The notes under the pieces are model-generated. The model did no database searches and had not been told where the DNA came from. It saw only the letters and a list, made by a program, of their open reading frames with translations. From contig NZ_FOQK01000010.1 in the NCBI RefSeq assembly GCF_900113715.1, positions 1 to 64,000 of the forward strand: 64,000 nucleotides of DNA, read 5' to 3'. The number at the start of each line of letters is the position of its first letter. Within the stretch, counting starts at the first letter, position 1. The position numbers and the translations under genes were made by a program. This document shows positions 36,515-46,551 of this stretch, in pieces. The stretch is from Pseudoselenomonas ruminantium. GTDB lineage: Bacteria; Bacillota; Negativicutes; Selenomonadales; Selenomonadaceae.

Positions 36515-37555
36515 TTACTGCGCATATTCCAATACGGTCCTAGCATCATACATTTCTGTATAGTACTCCTGATAACTACCACTAATGATATGCTCCCACC
36601 ACTCACGATGTTCCAGATACCACTGCACGGTCTTCTTGATGCCATCCTCAAACTTCGTTGCCGGGAGCCAGCCGAGCTCCTCATGGATCTTTGTCGGATC
36701 AATCGCATAGCGGCGGTCATGCCCTTTGCGGTCTGTAACATGCTCAATGAGTTCTTCGCTCTTTCCTAGCTCCTTCAGGATGGTCTTTACTACATCGATA
36801 TTGGCACGCTCATTATGTCCGCCAATATTGTAGACCTCACCAACCTTGCCCTTGCGGACAATCAAATCGATAGCCGCACAGTGATCCTCAACATAGAGCC
36901 AGTCTCGGACATTCAAGCCATCTCCATAAACAGGCAGCTTCTTATCCGCCAGAGCATTGATGATCATCAGCGGAATAAGCTTCTCAGGGAAATGATACGG
37001 CCCATAGTTATTCGAGCAGCGCGATATCGTCACCGGCAGCTTGTAAGTCCGATGGTATGCCTGCACCAGCAAGTCTGCGCCCGCCTTTGATGATGAATAT
37101 GGACTAGACGTATGCAGTGGGGTCATCTCCGTAAAGAACAAGTCCGGCCGATCCAGTGGCAGATCACCATAAACCTCATCCGTCGATACCTGATGATAGC
37201 GCTGGATGCCATATTTGCGGCAAGCATCGAGTAAGACACTCGTCCCAATGACATTCGTCTGCAGGAAAATCTCGGGATTCTCGATTGACCGGTCAACATG
37301 GGACTCAGCCGCAAAGTTTACGACAACATCCGGTTGCTCTGTCTCAAACAGCTTATAGATAGCCGTACGGTCAGCAATGTCTGCTTTGACGAACTTAAAC
37401 TGAGGCTTCTTCTGTGCCTCAGCCAACGTCTCCATATTCCCGGCATAAGTCAGAGCATCCAAGCAGATAATCTCATCTTCTGGATGATTCTGCAGTTCAT
37501 AGTAGACAAAATTCGAGCCAATAAATCCAGCGCCACCTGTTACGATTATCTTCAT
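36515..37555 (-). CDS. rfbB: dTDP-glucose 4,6-dehydratase
   Basis: NAD-dependent short-chain dehydrogenase of 346 residues converting dTDP-glucose to dTDP-4-keto-6-deoxyglucose. GGAGFIGSNF binds NAD; STDEVYGDL and the YSSSKAGAD catalytic Tyr/Lys are present, as is RCSNNYGPYHFPEKLIP. It begins one base after the rfbC stop, a tight operon. The product feeds either rhamnose (needs RfbD, not in this window) or amino-deoxy sugars made by the DegT enzymes upstream. Confidence 0.95.
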   Translation of the reverse strand: MKIIVTGGAGFIGSNFVYYELQNHPEDEIICLDALTYAGNMETLAEAQKKPQFKFVKADIADRTAIYKLFETEQPDVVVNFAAESHVDRSIENPEIFLQTNVIGTSVLLDACRKYGIQRYHQVSTDEVYGDLPLDRPDLFFTEMTPLHTSSPYSSSKAGADLLVQAYHRTYKLPVTISRCSNNYGPYHFPEKLIPLMIINALADKKLPVYGDGLNVRDWLYVEDHCAAIDLIVRKGKVGEVYNIGGHNERANIDVVKTILKELGKSEELIEHVTDRKGHDRRYAIDPTKIHEELGWLPATKFEDGIKKTVQWYLEHREWWEHIISGSYQEYYTEMYDARTVLEYAQ

Positions 37556-38131
37556 TTAACAATTCTCTCCATATACAAATTGATTCTTGCTATCAGTCAA
37601 TGTTGGGCCAGTCGTGTCCTTCTCACTGAGAACCGGCTCAATGCCTGCCAATAAAGTTCCCCAGTCGACATTTACCTCTGGCGCATCATAGCGCATACCG
37701 CCCTCAGACTCCTTGTTGTACACATTGTCGCATTTGTAGCGGAACTCCACATCATCCGTCAATGTCAGGAAGCCATGCGCAAAGCCTCGCGGAATAAGGA
37801 ACTGCCGATGATTCTCCGCACTAAGTTCCACCGAAACCCACTTGCCAAAGGTCGGGCTTCCCTTACGGATATCTACGGCTACATCGATAACACGGCCCTT
37901 TGAGCAAGATACCAGCTTCGCCTGAGCATACGGCGGTTTTTGCCAATGCAGACCGCGAAGTGTCCCCTTCTGCGCAGAAAAGCTCATATTATCCTGCACA
38001 AAATCATTCGTGATACCTAACGCCTCATACTTTGGCTTATTGTAAGTTTCCGTGAAAAAACCACGATGATCACCGAACACATCCGTCTCGATAATCAAAA
38101 CACCTTCAATACTTGTCTCAATAACCTTCAC
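37556..38131 (-). CDS. rfbC: dTDP-4-dehydrorhamnose 3,5-epimerase
   Basis: 191-residue cupin-fold enzyme acting on dTDP-4-keto-6-deoxyglucose. DVFGDHRGFFTETYN, LRGLHWQKPPYAQAKLV, RFLIPRGFAHGFLTL-like (RQFLIPRGFAHGF) and the YKCDNVYNKESEGG segment are all typical. Fourteen bases separate it from rfbA. Its presence suggests L-rhamnose (with an RfbD elsewhere) or another 3,5-epimerised sugar. Confidence 0.94.
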   Translation of the reverse strand: MKVIETSIEGVLIIETDVFGDHRGFFTETYNKPKYEALGITNDFVQDNMSFSAQKGTLRGLHWQKPPYAQAKLVSCSKGRVIDVAVDIRKGSPTFGKWVSVELSAENHRQFLIPRGFAHGFLTLTDDVEFRYKCDNVYNKESEGGMRYDAPEVNVDWGTLLAGIEPVLSEKDTTGPTLTDSKNQFVYGENC

Positions 38132-38145
38132 GTTACGATGCTTCC

Positions 38146-39027
38146 TTATTCCCGAATCATGCGAATCAGATATTTGCCATACTCATTCTTCAACAGCGGC
38201 TGTGCCAGCCTCTCAACCTGTGCCGCATCGATATATCCCATACGATAGGCAATCTCCTCGATACAAGCAATCTTCAGCCCCTGCCGTGCCTGAATCGTCC
38301 GCACAAAGGAAGCCGCATCCAAGAGCGACTCATGCGTCCCCGTATCAAGCCAAGCATAGCCACGGCGCATCTTCTCAACCTGCAGCGTGCCACGCTCCAG
38401 ATAAACCTTGTTGACATCGGTGATTTCCAGCTCACCGCGGGGCGATGGCTTGATGGTCTTGGCAATATCAACAATATCCTTATCATAGAAATACAGTCCC
38501 GTGACCGCATAGTTTGACTTCGGCGCTATCGGTTTCTCCTCTAAACTCAAAGCCTTGCCTGCTGCATCAAACTCCACCACGCCATAGCGCTCAGGATCAG
38601 ATACATAGTAGGCAAACACCGTTGCGCCCAGCTCACTGGCAGCTGCCCGCTGCATCGCCTGGGATAAATCCGAACCGTAGAAGATATTATCCCCCAGCAC
38701 CAAAGCACAAGCATCGCCATTGATGAACTCTTCACCAATCAGAAATGCCTGGGCAAGGCCATCCGGACTTGGCTGGATTGCATATGAAATGTGGATACCG
38801 AACTGACTGCCATCCCCTAGAAGATCTACAAACAAATCCTTATCAGCAGGATTCGTAATAATCAATATATCATTGATTCCTGCCAGCATCAGCGTACTAA
38901 GCGGATAATAAATCATCGGCTTGTCATAAATTGGCATTAACTGTTTTGATACAACCTTTGTTAAGGGATAAAGACGTGTGCCTGATCCTCCTGCTAAGAT
39001 AATTCCCTTTTTTATCGGTTGTTCCAT
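38146..39027 (-). CDS. rfbA: glucose-1-phosphate thymidylyltransferase
   Basis: Makes dTDP-glucose from dTTP and glucose-1-phosphate. 293 residues with [48 protein letters not shown] and the [14 protein letters not shown] segment. Start at 39027 (MEQPIKKG) follows GGGTGGTG; five more upstream codons are possible. First of rfbA-rfbC-rfbB-galU. Confidence 0.95.
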   Translation of the reverse strand: MEQPIKKGIILAGGSGTRLYPLTKVVSKQLMPIYDKPMIYYPLSTLMLAGINDILIITNPADKDLFVDLLGDGSQFGIHISYAIQPSPDGLAQAFLIGEEFINGDACALVLGDNIFYGSDLSQAMQRAAASELGATVFAYYVSDPERYGVVEFDAAGKALSLEEKPIAPKSNYAVTGLYFYDKDIVDIAKTIKPSPRGELEITDVNKVYLERGTLQVEKMRRGYAWLDTGTHESLLDAASFVRTIQARQGLKIACIEEIAYRMGYIDAAQVERLAQPLLKNEYGKYLIRMIRE

Positions 39028-39066
39028 AACTACACCACCCATCTACATTCTTAAATCAAAATAATC

Positions 39067-40419
39067 TCACATACGAATTTTCGCCAGTAGTTCTTCCGTT
39101 TTGTCCTGCAGCAACCCCTTGTTCTGACGCGTCTCAACATTTAATCGAATCACCGGCTCAGTATTTGATTTGCGCAAATTAAACCGCCATTTATCATACT
39201 CAACCGATAACCCATCAATTTTCATAACATGTCCTTGCGGACCGTATTCTTCCTCAATGCGCTCTAACACCTCATCTGCATCCTTAACCCTGCTATTGAT
39301 TTCACCAGAGCACGGATACTGCTCGATACGTTCCTTCATCAACTCAGATAGCGACTTGCCTAACTTAGACAAAAGCTCCAATACTAATAGCCAAGGAATC
39401 ATCCCGCTATCGCAATACGAAAAGTCGCGGAAATAATGGTGTGCACTCATCTCGCCACCATAGATTGCATTTATTTCACGCATCTTCTCCTTGATAAATG
39501 CATGCCCACTCTTCGAAACCACTGGTGTTCCGCCATTCTTTTCTACTAGCTCAACCGTATTCCAAGTAAGCCGCGGATCGTAGATAATTCTCTCGCCAGG
39601 ATACTTTTCCAGAAACGCTTGTGCCAAAAAGCCAACCATATAGTAACCTTCGATGAAGTCTCCCTTCTCATCAAAGAGGAAGCACCGATCAAAATCACCG
39701 TCCCAAGCTACACCGACATCAGCCCCTGACTCTCGCACTGCTTTTGCCGTTGCCTCACGATTCTCTGGCAACAGTGGATTGGGAACACCATTAGGGAAAT
39801 TTCCGTCAGGTTCATGATGAACTTTTACCAGTTCAAACGGCAGATATTTCTCCATCACATCAAGGATAGGGCCCGCCGCACCATTTCCCGCATTGACAAC
39901 TACCTTTAGCGGTTTCAGCCTAGACACATCCACGTATGACAAGATATGCTTCACATACTCTTCCGTAATATCCAGCGTTTCGATTTTTCCGGGCGCTGCA
40001 TCCGATGCAGCTAACGCTCCCTCAGCCACCAGCCGCTCCAACTCACGCAACCCTGTATCTCCAGAAATTGGACGTGCCCCTTTACGGACAAACTTCATCC
40101 CATTATATTCCTTCGGATTATGGCTGGCTGTAATCATGATACCACCATCTAATCCTAGATGCGCCGTCGCGAAATAAATCATCTCTGTTCCGCACTGACC
40201 AATATCAATAACATCACACCCCGATTCCATAAGGCCACGAGAAAGCGCCGCCTGAATTGACGGCCCCGACAATCGGATATCATGCCCAACAGCAACCTTT
40301 TTGGCGGAAAACAATATCGGAAATATCCGTCCAATACGATAGGCAATCTCCTCATTGATAGTATTCGGATAAATACCGCGAATATCATAGGCACCAAAGG
40401 CCTTCGTACAATAACTCAT
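39067..40419 (-). CDS. manB: phosphomannomutase/phosphoglucomutase
   Basis: Interconverts mannose-6-P and mannose-1-P for GDP-mannose. 450 residues of the alpha-D-phosphohexomutase family: phospho-serine loop ITASHNPKEYNGMK, metal loop AWDGDFDRC, sugar loop GGEMSAHHYFRDF and phosphate-binding RKSNTEPVIR. Lies between fcl and rfbA in the same direction. Phosphoglucomutase activity is possible, which would also supply rfbA and galU. Confidence 0.92.
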   Translation of the reverse strand: MSYCTKAFGAYDIRGIYPNTINEEIAYRIGRIFPILFSAKKVAVGHDIRLSGPSIQAALSRGLMESGCDVIDIGQCGTEMIYFATAHLGLDGGIMITASHNPKEYNGMKFVRKGARPISGDTGLRELERLVAEGALAASDAAPGKIETLDITEEYVKHILSYVDVSRLKPLKVVVNAGNGAAGPILDVMEKYLPFELVKVHHEPDGNFPNGVPNPLLPENREATAKAVRESGADVGVAWDGDFDRCFLFDEKGDFIEGYYMVGFLAQAFLEKYPGERIIYDPRLTWNTVELVEKNGGTPVVSKSGHAFIKEKMREINAIYGGEMSAHHYFRDFSYCDSGMIPWLLVLELLSKLGKSLSELMKERIEQYPCSGEINSRVKDADEVLERIEEEYGPQGHVMKIDGLSVEYDKWRFNLRKSNTEPVIRLNVETRQNKGLLQDKTEELLAKIRM

Positions 40420-40439
40420 TAAACCATTCCCTTATCTTG

Positions 40440-41384
40440 TTAACGCTCTGCCCGCATTGGATTCTCTAAGAAATCCTTATATGCCAGACGAATACCATCC
40501 TCTAACTCTGTCCGATACTTCCAGCCTAATTTTTCTGCCTTCGACACATCAAGGAGTTTACGCGGCGTACCATTGGGCCGTGTCGTATCCCAAAGGATCT
40601 CACCCTCATAGCCAACAACCTTAGCTACCAGTTCCGTCAATTCCTTAATGGACAGCTCCTTGCCCGTACCAGCATTGACCGTTTCATTCCCACTATAGTT
40701 ATTCATCAGGAACACACAGAGATTGGCCAAATCATCTACATACAGGAATTCACGGAGAGGCGAGCCATCCCCCCAGCAGGTAACAGACTGCAATCCCTGC
40801 TCCTTCGCCTCATGGAAACGGCGAATCAAAGCAGGCAGCACATGGCTATGCGTCGGATGATAGTTATCATTAGGCCCATAGAGATTCGTCGGCATGACGG
40901 AGATATAGTCTGTACCATACTGCTTGTTCAAAAACTCACAGTATTTAAGTCCCGAAATCTTGGCCAGCGCATAGGCCTCATTGGTTTTCTCCAGCTCCGA
41001 AGTCAGCAGGCATGATTCTTTCATCGGCTGCGGTGCCATACGCGGATAAATGCAACTGGACCCTAGGAATTCCAATTTCTTGCAGCCATTTTTCCAAGCC
41101 GCATGAATCACATTCATCTCCAACATCATGTTGTCATACATAAAATCAGCCAATGCCTCGCTGTTGGCTACGATACCGCCCACCTTAGCTGCCGCCAGGA
41201 ATACATACTCGGGTTTCTCTTGCGCAAAGAACTCATTCACAGCCACTTGATCGATAAGATCCAGTTCTTTATGCGTGCGAGTAATGATATTCGTATACCC
41301 CTGCCGCTCAAGCTCGCGGACAATTGCCGATCCTACCATACCTCTGTGACCAGCTACATAGATTTTTGCATTTTTTTCCATCAT
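40440..41384 (-). CDS. fcl: GDP-L-fucose synthase
   Basis: Epimerises and reduces GDP-4-keto-6-deoxymannose to GDP-L-fucose with NADPH. 314 residues: [31 protein letters not shown], the catalytic [13 protein letters not shown] and [26 protein letters not shown] 41384 follows AAAGAGGCG; the ATG one codon later is equally possible. Works directly after Gmd, encoded two genes upstream. Confidence 0.95.
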   Translation of the reverse strand: MMEKNAKIYVAGHRGMVGSAIVRELERQGYTNIITRTHKELDLIDQVAVNEFFAQEKPEYVFLAAAKVGGIVANSEALADFMYDNMMLEMNVIHAAWKNGCKKLEFLGSSCIYPRMAPQPMKESCLLTSELEKTNEAYALAKISGLKYCEFLNKQYGTDYISVMPTNLYGPNDNYHPTHSHVLPALIRRFHEAKEQGLQSVTCWGDGSPLREFLYVDDLANLCVFLMNNYSGNETVNAGTGKELSIKELTELVAKVVGYEGEILWDTTRPNGTPRKLLDVSKAEKLGWKYRTELEDGIRLAYKDFLENPMRAER

Positions 41385-41398
41385 TATGATACGCCTCT

Positions 41399-42706
41399 TT
41401 ATTCCCACTTGATTTTATCCGCCTTGGAAATGGCCTCACCCAACTGGACTTCCATAATAGTCATACGGCTCTGCGCTGTGACCTTGTGCTTGCACCCTAC
41501 CGGCAGCTCGACGATATCGCCAGCCTTGACCATACGTTCCTGTCCATCCAGCAAAACTGTCCCCTCACCACTGACGATATTCCATATCTCCTGACGATGC
41601 GCATGGCTATGATAATTCATGCCATGCCCTGCATTCAGTGTCACTTTGATAGTCAGACTGTCTTCTTCCACATCAATGATTTGGAAACTGCCCCAGGATT
41701 TCTCTGCGAACATTACCTGCTGCGTAAGATTTTCCACATAGGGCTTAATATGGCTTGATGACTCTTTATCTGCCACCAATATCCCCTCAGGACTGGCAGC
41801 CACAACAAGATTCTTGGCCCCCATCACGAGTATCGGCACATCCAGTTCATTGACCACATGAGTATCTGAGCAGCTGTCATCCATAGTCACCTCGCCAATG
41901 GACGGCTCATGCATGATTTCCGTCAAAGTATTCCAAGTGCCAAGATCCTTCCATTCCCCCGCATAGCGAAGCACGCCAATACTATGCTCCTTCTCCACCA
42001 CGGCATAGTCAAAGCTGATTTTCGTCAGATTGCCGTAGTTCTCATACAGATCCTCATACCCCTTGAAATCCAGCAGCTCATGCGCTTTTTCCAGCACATA
42101 GCCCAGCCGATAAGCAAAGACACCACTATTCCACAAAGCGCCTTTTTCGATATACTCAGCAGCTTTGACTGCCGCAGGCTTCTCTTTAAAAGAATCCACC
42201 TTACTGATTTCATCTTTTGATGTAGGCATGATATAGCCATATTTCTCGCTAGGATAAGTCGGCTCAATGCCCATCAGCATAAGATCTGCCGTGCCCTGCG
42301 CCGCCAGCTCCGTCAAATGCTGTACCGCTTTGTAATAGTCCGTGGACACATAAGGATCAACAGGACAAACTGCCACCGCTTCATCCAGTCCTACACCTTT
42401 CACATCATGAAGATAGGCACTTACCAGCACAATCGCCGGAAAAGTATCCCGGCGGCAAGGTTCTACCGAAATATCCACTGCATCGCCGAGCTGGTTCTTT
42501 AGCGTCGATACCTGTGCCTTAGAAGTAGCCACCGTTATATCTGCAGACGCATCCACCTTGCGGATTTGCCGGAATACTCGCTGTGCCATGGATATATACG
42601 CTCCATCCACCTGCGGAAACAGCGGGATAAACTGCTTTGAGCGGATATCGTTCGACAGCGGCCAAAGGCGCTTGCCCGAACCGCCAGATAATAATACGAT
42701 ATGCAC
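41399..42706 (-). CDS. manC: mannose-1-phosphate guanylyltransferase
   Basis: Makes GDP-mannose from GTP and mannose-1-P. 435 residues: nucleotidyltransferase domain ([20 protein letters not shown] near the N-terminus, EKPAAVKA) plus a C-terminal cupin resembling type II mannose-6-P isomerase ([34 protein letters not shown]). The cupin may give phosphomannose isomerase activity. GTG start at 42706 directly abuts the gmd stop. Confidence 0.94.
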   Translation of the reverse strand: MHIVLLSGGSGKRLWPLSNDIRSKQFIPLFPQVDGAYISMAQRVFRQIRKVDASADITVATSKAQVSTLKNQLGDAVDISVEPCRRDTFPAIVLVSAYLHDVKGVGLDEAVAVCPVDPYVSTDYYKAVQHLTELAAQGTADLMLMGIEPTYPSEKYGYIMPTSKDEISKVDSFKEKPAAVKAAEYIEKGALWNSGVFAYRLGYVLEKAHELLDFKGYEDLYENYGNLTKISFDYAVVEKEHSIGVLRYAGEWKDLGTWNTLTEIMHEPSIGEVTMDDSCSDTHVVNELDVPILVMGAKNLVVAASPEGILVADKESSSHIKPYVENLTQQVMFAEKSWGSFQIIDVEEDSLTIKVTLNAGHGMNYHSHAHRQEIWNIVSGEGTVLLDGQERMVKAGDIVELPVGCKHKVTAQSRMTIMEVQLGEAISKADKIKWE

Positions 42707-43735
42707 TTACTCCCGACCCACTTTCTCCATATCATGCTTCACCATAATTTCGACCAGCTCTTCAAACGTCGTCTTAGTCGGATTCCAGCCCAGCTCCTTC
42801 TTGGCTTTGGTAGGATCACCCCAAAGATTGACAACATCCGTCGGACGATAAAAGTCCGGGCTCACCTCGATGACTACCTTGCCCGTAGCCTTATCGATGC
42901 CTTTTTCTTCCATACCTTCACCGCTGAACTCCAACTCAATGCCCGCATGATGGAAGGCCAGCTGGCAGAACTCACGAACAGAATGCTGTACCCCCGTAGC
43001 AATAACAAAATCCTCCGGCGTATCATGCTGCAGAATCAGCCACATGCACTCAACATAATCCTTGGCATAGCCCCAGTCACGCAGACTGTCGAGATTACCG
43101 AGATACAGTTTCTCCTGCTTGCCCTGTGCAATGCGGGCAGCTGCAAGCGTAATCTTGCGCGTGACGAAAGTCTCGCCGCGACGCTCCGACTCATGGTTGA
43201 ACAGGATACCCGAGCAGCAGAACATATCATAGGCCTCGCGATACTCCTTCGTAATCCAAAAACCATACTGCTTGGCCACAGCGTACGGAGAATACGGATG
43301 GAACGGCGTATTCTCGTTCTGCGGAACCTCTTCAACCTTGCCATAAAGCTCCGACGTTGATGCCTGATAAATACGGCAGGTATCCTTGAGTCCGCAAAGG
43401 CGAACAGCCTCGAGGATGCGAAGAACACCCGTAGCATCCACATCTGCCGTGAACTCCGGTGCATCAAAAGAAACCTGTACATGGCTCTGGGCTGCCAGAT
43501 TGTAAATCTCATCGGGACGCACTGTGCTGATGACAGCCATAAGCCCCATCGAATCCCCCATATCGCCATAATGCAAATGGAAATTCGGCAGCCCCTCCAG
43601 ATGCGCGATGCGTTCACGATACTCTACCGACGAGCGGCGAACAATACCATGCACATCATATCCCTTATCCAGCAAGAACTCTGCCAAATACGAACCGTCC
43701 TGACCAGTAACACCAGTAATCAATGCTTTTTTCAT
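42707..43735 (-). CDS. gmd: GDP-mannose 4,6-dehydratase
   Basis: First committed step to GDP-fucose: GDP-mannose to GDP-4-keto-6-deoxymannose. 342 residues with [45 protein letters not shown] and the catalytic [15 protein letters not shown] lies 7 nt before ATG 43735 (4 nt before ATG 43738). First gene of gmd-manC-fcl-manB-rfbACB-galU. A terminator-like hairpin sits 23 bp upstream in the leader. Confidence 0.96.
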   Translation of the reverse strand: MKKALITGVTGQDGSYLAEFLLDKGYDVHGIVRRSSVEYRERIAHLEGLPNFHLHYGDMGDSMGLMAVISTVRPDEIYNLAAQSHVQVSFDAPEFTADVDATGVLRILEAVRLCGLKDTCRIYQASTSELYGKVEEVPQNENTPFHPYSPYAVAKQYGFWITKEYREAYDMFCCSGILFNHESERRGETFVTRKITLAAARIAQGKQEKLYLGNLDSLRDWGYAKDYVECMWLILQHDTPEDFVIATGVQHSVREFCQLAFHHAGIELEFSGEGMEEKGIDKATGKVVIEVSPDFYRPTDVVNLWGDPTKAKKELGWNPTKTTFEELVEIMVKHDMEKVGRE

Positions 43736-43758
43736 CATTATTCCTCCATAAATAAAAA

Positions 43759-43784
43759 AGTCCCGCTGCCAGAACAGCGAGACT
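43759..43784 (-). terminator. hairpin with T run just before gmd: araC terminator or leader attenuator
   Basis: On the minus strand AGTCTCGCTG pairs with CAGCGGGACT (one mismatch), then TTTTTT. It is between the AraC-type gene and gmd, only ~20 bp before the gmd ribosome site, so any gmd promoter must lie before it. A second hairpin (GTGCA...TGCAC with inner GCC/GGC, 43793-43816) precedes it. Confidence 0.65.
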
Positions 43785-43894
43785 GATATCGTGCAATCGC
43801 CCTAGGCTATGCACTATTTTTCCATATTCTCTTCTCGTTTTTAATTCACATTCTTTGGCGAAACTTGCACAATCTTGGCTTTTTACTTTTCCGC

Positions 43895-44725
43895 CTACTT
43901 CCAACGTTTCCTATACTCCCGTGGCGAGATTCCCTCCATATCTTTGAACACACGGGACAGATACTGCTCCGAAGAAAAACCAGTCTTCTCTGCAATCTCA
44001 GCCAGTGTATTATCCGTGAAGCGCAGGAACTCCTTGATTTTGCGGATACGTACCGTTGAAAGATATTTGATAGGCGATATCCCCATCACGCGATTAAACA
44101 TATGCCCTAGATACGTTCGCTCCATAAAAAACTTTTGCGCCAGGCTCTCCAACGTGATGCGCTCCATGTAGCTATTCTCAAGGAATAATCGTATCTCCTC
44201 CACACGCCCCCATGACTCCGAGCGCCTATCTTCCCAACAATCTTCCATTACCTTCTCCAGTAATGTCGATAGTATGGTATTGATACTCATATCACGCACA
44301 TAGGATGCCCCCGCCGCCGTCTCATAAAGCTGCTGCAGACAGCCAATATACGCTGCCACATCAGCCACAGCAAACACAGGCTTACCGGAACGAGTCAAAA
44401 ACTTGTGATACACCGCTAATAGCGCTGGCCCATCAAAATGAGCCCAGTGAATCGTCCACAAGTTCTCATCAGTACTATGTGAATACTGCCGCGAACAATC
44501 AATAAAAGCAGCCTCGCCTGACTTCAATCTATATTCTGTTCCATCTACCGTAACAGCACCTGTTCCTTTTTCCACCACCAAAAGTAAAAATCCGCCTAAA
44601 TTCGTCCTCCTGGAAGTATGTGGCTTTAACGCCGTAAGACTCCCCGTCTCCGCCAAATGCAATAACGATACCCGCGCAAAAAGAGAGGGCGTATACTGAA
44701 TTCGTTTTGTTCGAACAGTCAGCAT
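43895..44725 (-). CDS. AraC-family transcriptional regulator
   Basis: 276 residues. The N-terminal half is an AraC-type cupin ligand domain (LLLVVEKGTGAVTVDGTEYRLKSGEAAFID, HWAHFDGPA). The C-terminal ~100 residues carry two helix-turn-helices (TLESLAQKFFMERTYLGHMF; TLAEIAEKTGFSSEQYLSRVFK) and the closing GISPREYRKRW. ATG 44725 has GGGAGG 6 nt upstream. Lies in the same direction as gmd and might control the polysaccharide genes, though AraC proteins of this type more often control sugar use. Confidence 0.88.
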   Translation of the reverse strand: MLTVRTKRIQYTPSLFARVSLLHLAETGSLTALKPHTSRRTNLGGFLLLVVEKGTGAVTVDGTEYRLKSGEAAFIDCSRQYSHSTDENLWTIHWAHFDGPALLAVYHKFLTRSGKPVFAVADVAAYIGCLQQLYETAAGASYVRDMSINTILSTLLEKVMEDCWEDRRSESWGRVEEIRLFLENSYMERITLESLAQKFFMERTYLGHMFNRVMGISPIKYLSTVRIRKIKEFLRFTDNTLAEIAEKTGFSSEQYLSRVFKDMEGISPREYRKRWK

Positions 44726-44800
44726 CCTAACCTCCCAAAAACTTTTACACACATCAGAGAAGCTCTCTCTAGCACCTTGATTTCCTATAAATACACCGGA

Positions 44801-44849
44801 CACAATATACTTCCATAGTTGCTAGATTCAACTTTGGAAGTATATTGTG
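44801..44849. repeat. perfect 15-bp inverted repeat
   Basis: CACAATATACTTCCA (44801-44815) is repeated inverted at 44835-44849 with a 19-bp loop. It lies 75 bp upstream of the araC-type start. No T run follows on either strand, so an operator, a small mobile element end or an RNA hairpin are all possible. Confidence 0.6.
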
Positions 44850-45120
44850 GCAACCAATGTATAAACCGCCCTCGTCGGTTCCCGACTTGCATTCGGGGCA
44901 AGTACGCAACAAGGCGGGAAGATATGCCGCCCTATTTCAACCAAACAGAAACGAACGGTGAACACACGTACTGTTAAGCAAATAAAAATGGCCCGACGAC
45001 ATGTCTTAAAGTTGTCATTTTTATACAAAACTATTAAGTTCCATTTCACGTTTGAAGTCTTATAACATAGTTATATAATTAGTATATTTAAGCTCATATC
45101 CCAATTCATTAACAATTACA
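44850..45120. other. stretch without a recognisable gene
   Basis: Between the inverted repeat and the IS30 left end. The first ~150 bp are GC-rich and the remainder AT-rich. A 73-codon minus-strand open frame (44828-45049) is cysteine- and arginine-rich with no convincing start or ribosome site, so it is not called. The sharp composition change suggests patchwork of inserted sequence. Confidence 0.4.
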
Positions 45121-46217
45121 GGACGGATTTACAATCTAAGTGCAACATCACATAGCGTAAAATAAAATAACGCATAGACCTCTGGTATAATGGTGTTTGC
45201 GACAACCCATTTCCAGGAGGAACTATGCGTCATTACGAACATCTTACACTATATGAGAGAGAAAATCTACTATTTCTTAGGGCCAAAGGCTATTCCATCA
45301 CTGCCATAGCCGAAAGTATGTGGCGAAACAAGGGAATCATATCCCGAGAGCTTCGCAGAAACTCTGTTGGCAGCCAGTATATGCCAGTAGTGGCACAGCA
45401 CCAGTATCAGGCACGCCGTGCTTATTGCAAGCCCCATAACAGGTTGGAACACACCAGCCTCTTGGAGCTTGTAAAGCACAAACTACTCGAATGTCAGTGG
45501 TCTCCAGAGGAAATTGCCAGACGGCTGAGAGCCGAATATGGCCAGTATGTCATAAGCACCACGACCATATACCGTGCGATATACAGCGGATGGCTGAACG
45601 CCCAAAAAGCTTTTACAGCAAGTGTCATAAAGAAATTGAGGCACCGTGGCAAGCGCAAGAGGAAACGCTCCGCTGAGGAGAAGCTTGGCAAAATCCAGAT
45701 TAGCCACGATATTACAGAACGCCCGGCAGGAGCCGAAAACCGTTCAGAAATAGGGCATTGGGAAGCTGACACCGTTGTTGGCCAGCAAGGAAAGCCTGCC
45801 TTGTAACCCTCGTCGACCGAAAGAGCCTCTACCTTATGTGCGGCAAAGCTGACAAGAAAAATGCTCAGGCCGTAAACAGGACAACGATCGACTTGCTTCT
45901 TGGTGCCACAGCTCTATCGGTAACGCCTGGCAGGGGCAAAGAATTTGCCCGTCATGCAGATGTGACAGAATACCTGGATGGACTGCCATTCTATTTTCCG
46001 CAGCCTCACCATCCGTGGCAGAGAGGCTCCAACGAGAATACTAACGGCTTGCTTAGAGAATATTTTCCAAAAGGCAAAGATATAACAACTATCTCTGATG
46101 ATTACATACAGAGAAAAGTGGCTATGATGAACTTACGTCCAAGGAAATGTCTTAACTACAAAACACCATATGAGGTTCACTTTTCAAAGGTGTTGCACTT
46201 GACTTGACAATCCGTCC
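45121..46217 (+). mobile_element. IS30-family insertion sequence (1097 bp)
   Basis: Bounded by 27-bp imperfect terminal inverted repeats, 45121-45147 and 46191-46217 (22 of 27 positions match; outer GGACGGATT and inner AAGTGCAACA identical). Carries one IS30 transposase gene with a TGGTATAAT extended -10 at 45184-45192. Flanking bases show at most a 2-bp duplication (CA), so target duplication is unproven. It sits between the araC/gmd half and the glycosyltransferase half of the polysaccharide locus. Confidence 0.85.
45225..46207 (+). pseudogene. IS30 transposase, frameshifted and active-site mutated
   Basis: Begins MRHYEHLTLYERENLLFL with an N-terminal helix-turn-helix (ITAIAESMWRNKGIISRELRRN). 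The first catalytic Asp is in IGHWEADTVVG. Near 45795 one base is missing: the frame runs into TAA, while the -1 frame gives the expected CLVTLVDRKS and continues to 46207. The second catalytic Asp should lie in TPDRGKEFA, but the sequence reads TPGRGKEFA. The third catalytic residue region RGSNENTNGLLREYFPKG is intact. Two separate lesions mean the element cannot move by itself. Confidence 0.88.
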
Positions 46218-46551
46218 CATAATATATTGAGTTACATTGCGTTTAGAAGGATTTTTTCTTATAGTCGATTTGCGATTATTTTCAGAAAAACTTTCACAAC
46301 CACCTTAATCTAAACCTCTAAGGCTATACCTATTCCTTCACCAACGTTAATGGTACAGAGCCAAGTATATGTGTCCCAAAACAAAACATACAGAAATGTT
46401 CTGTCTGTGACTCAATACCTGTACCACTTCCTTACTGACAACATAGCATCATATTTCACCCTGTTTGATTTTAATTTACATATAATTCCCTTTCATATTG
46501 CTGATTCCATAAAATTTCTAAGTCTCCCCTTCCTATTCATAACTTATCTAA
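46218..46551. other. AT-rich gap, no gene seen
   Basis: 334 bp between the IS30 right end and the aminotransferase stop. No open frame with a plausible start, no clear hairpin with T run. The expected terminator for the long upstream operon was not recognised here. Confidence 0.4.

Noticed and set aside
43785-43820. RfaH ops/JUMPstart element upstream of gmd
   Set aside because: A GGCGATTGCACG-like string only loosely resembles the ops consensus; not enough to call.
44828-45049. 73-codon minus-strand frame, Cys/Arg rich
   Set aside because: No convincing start signal; overlaps the inverted repeat; composition not protein-like.
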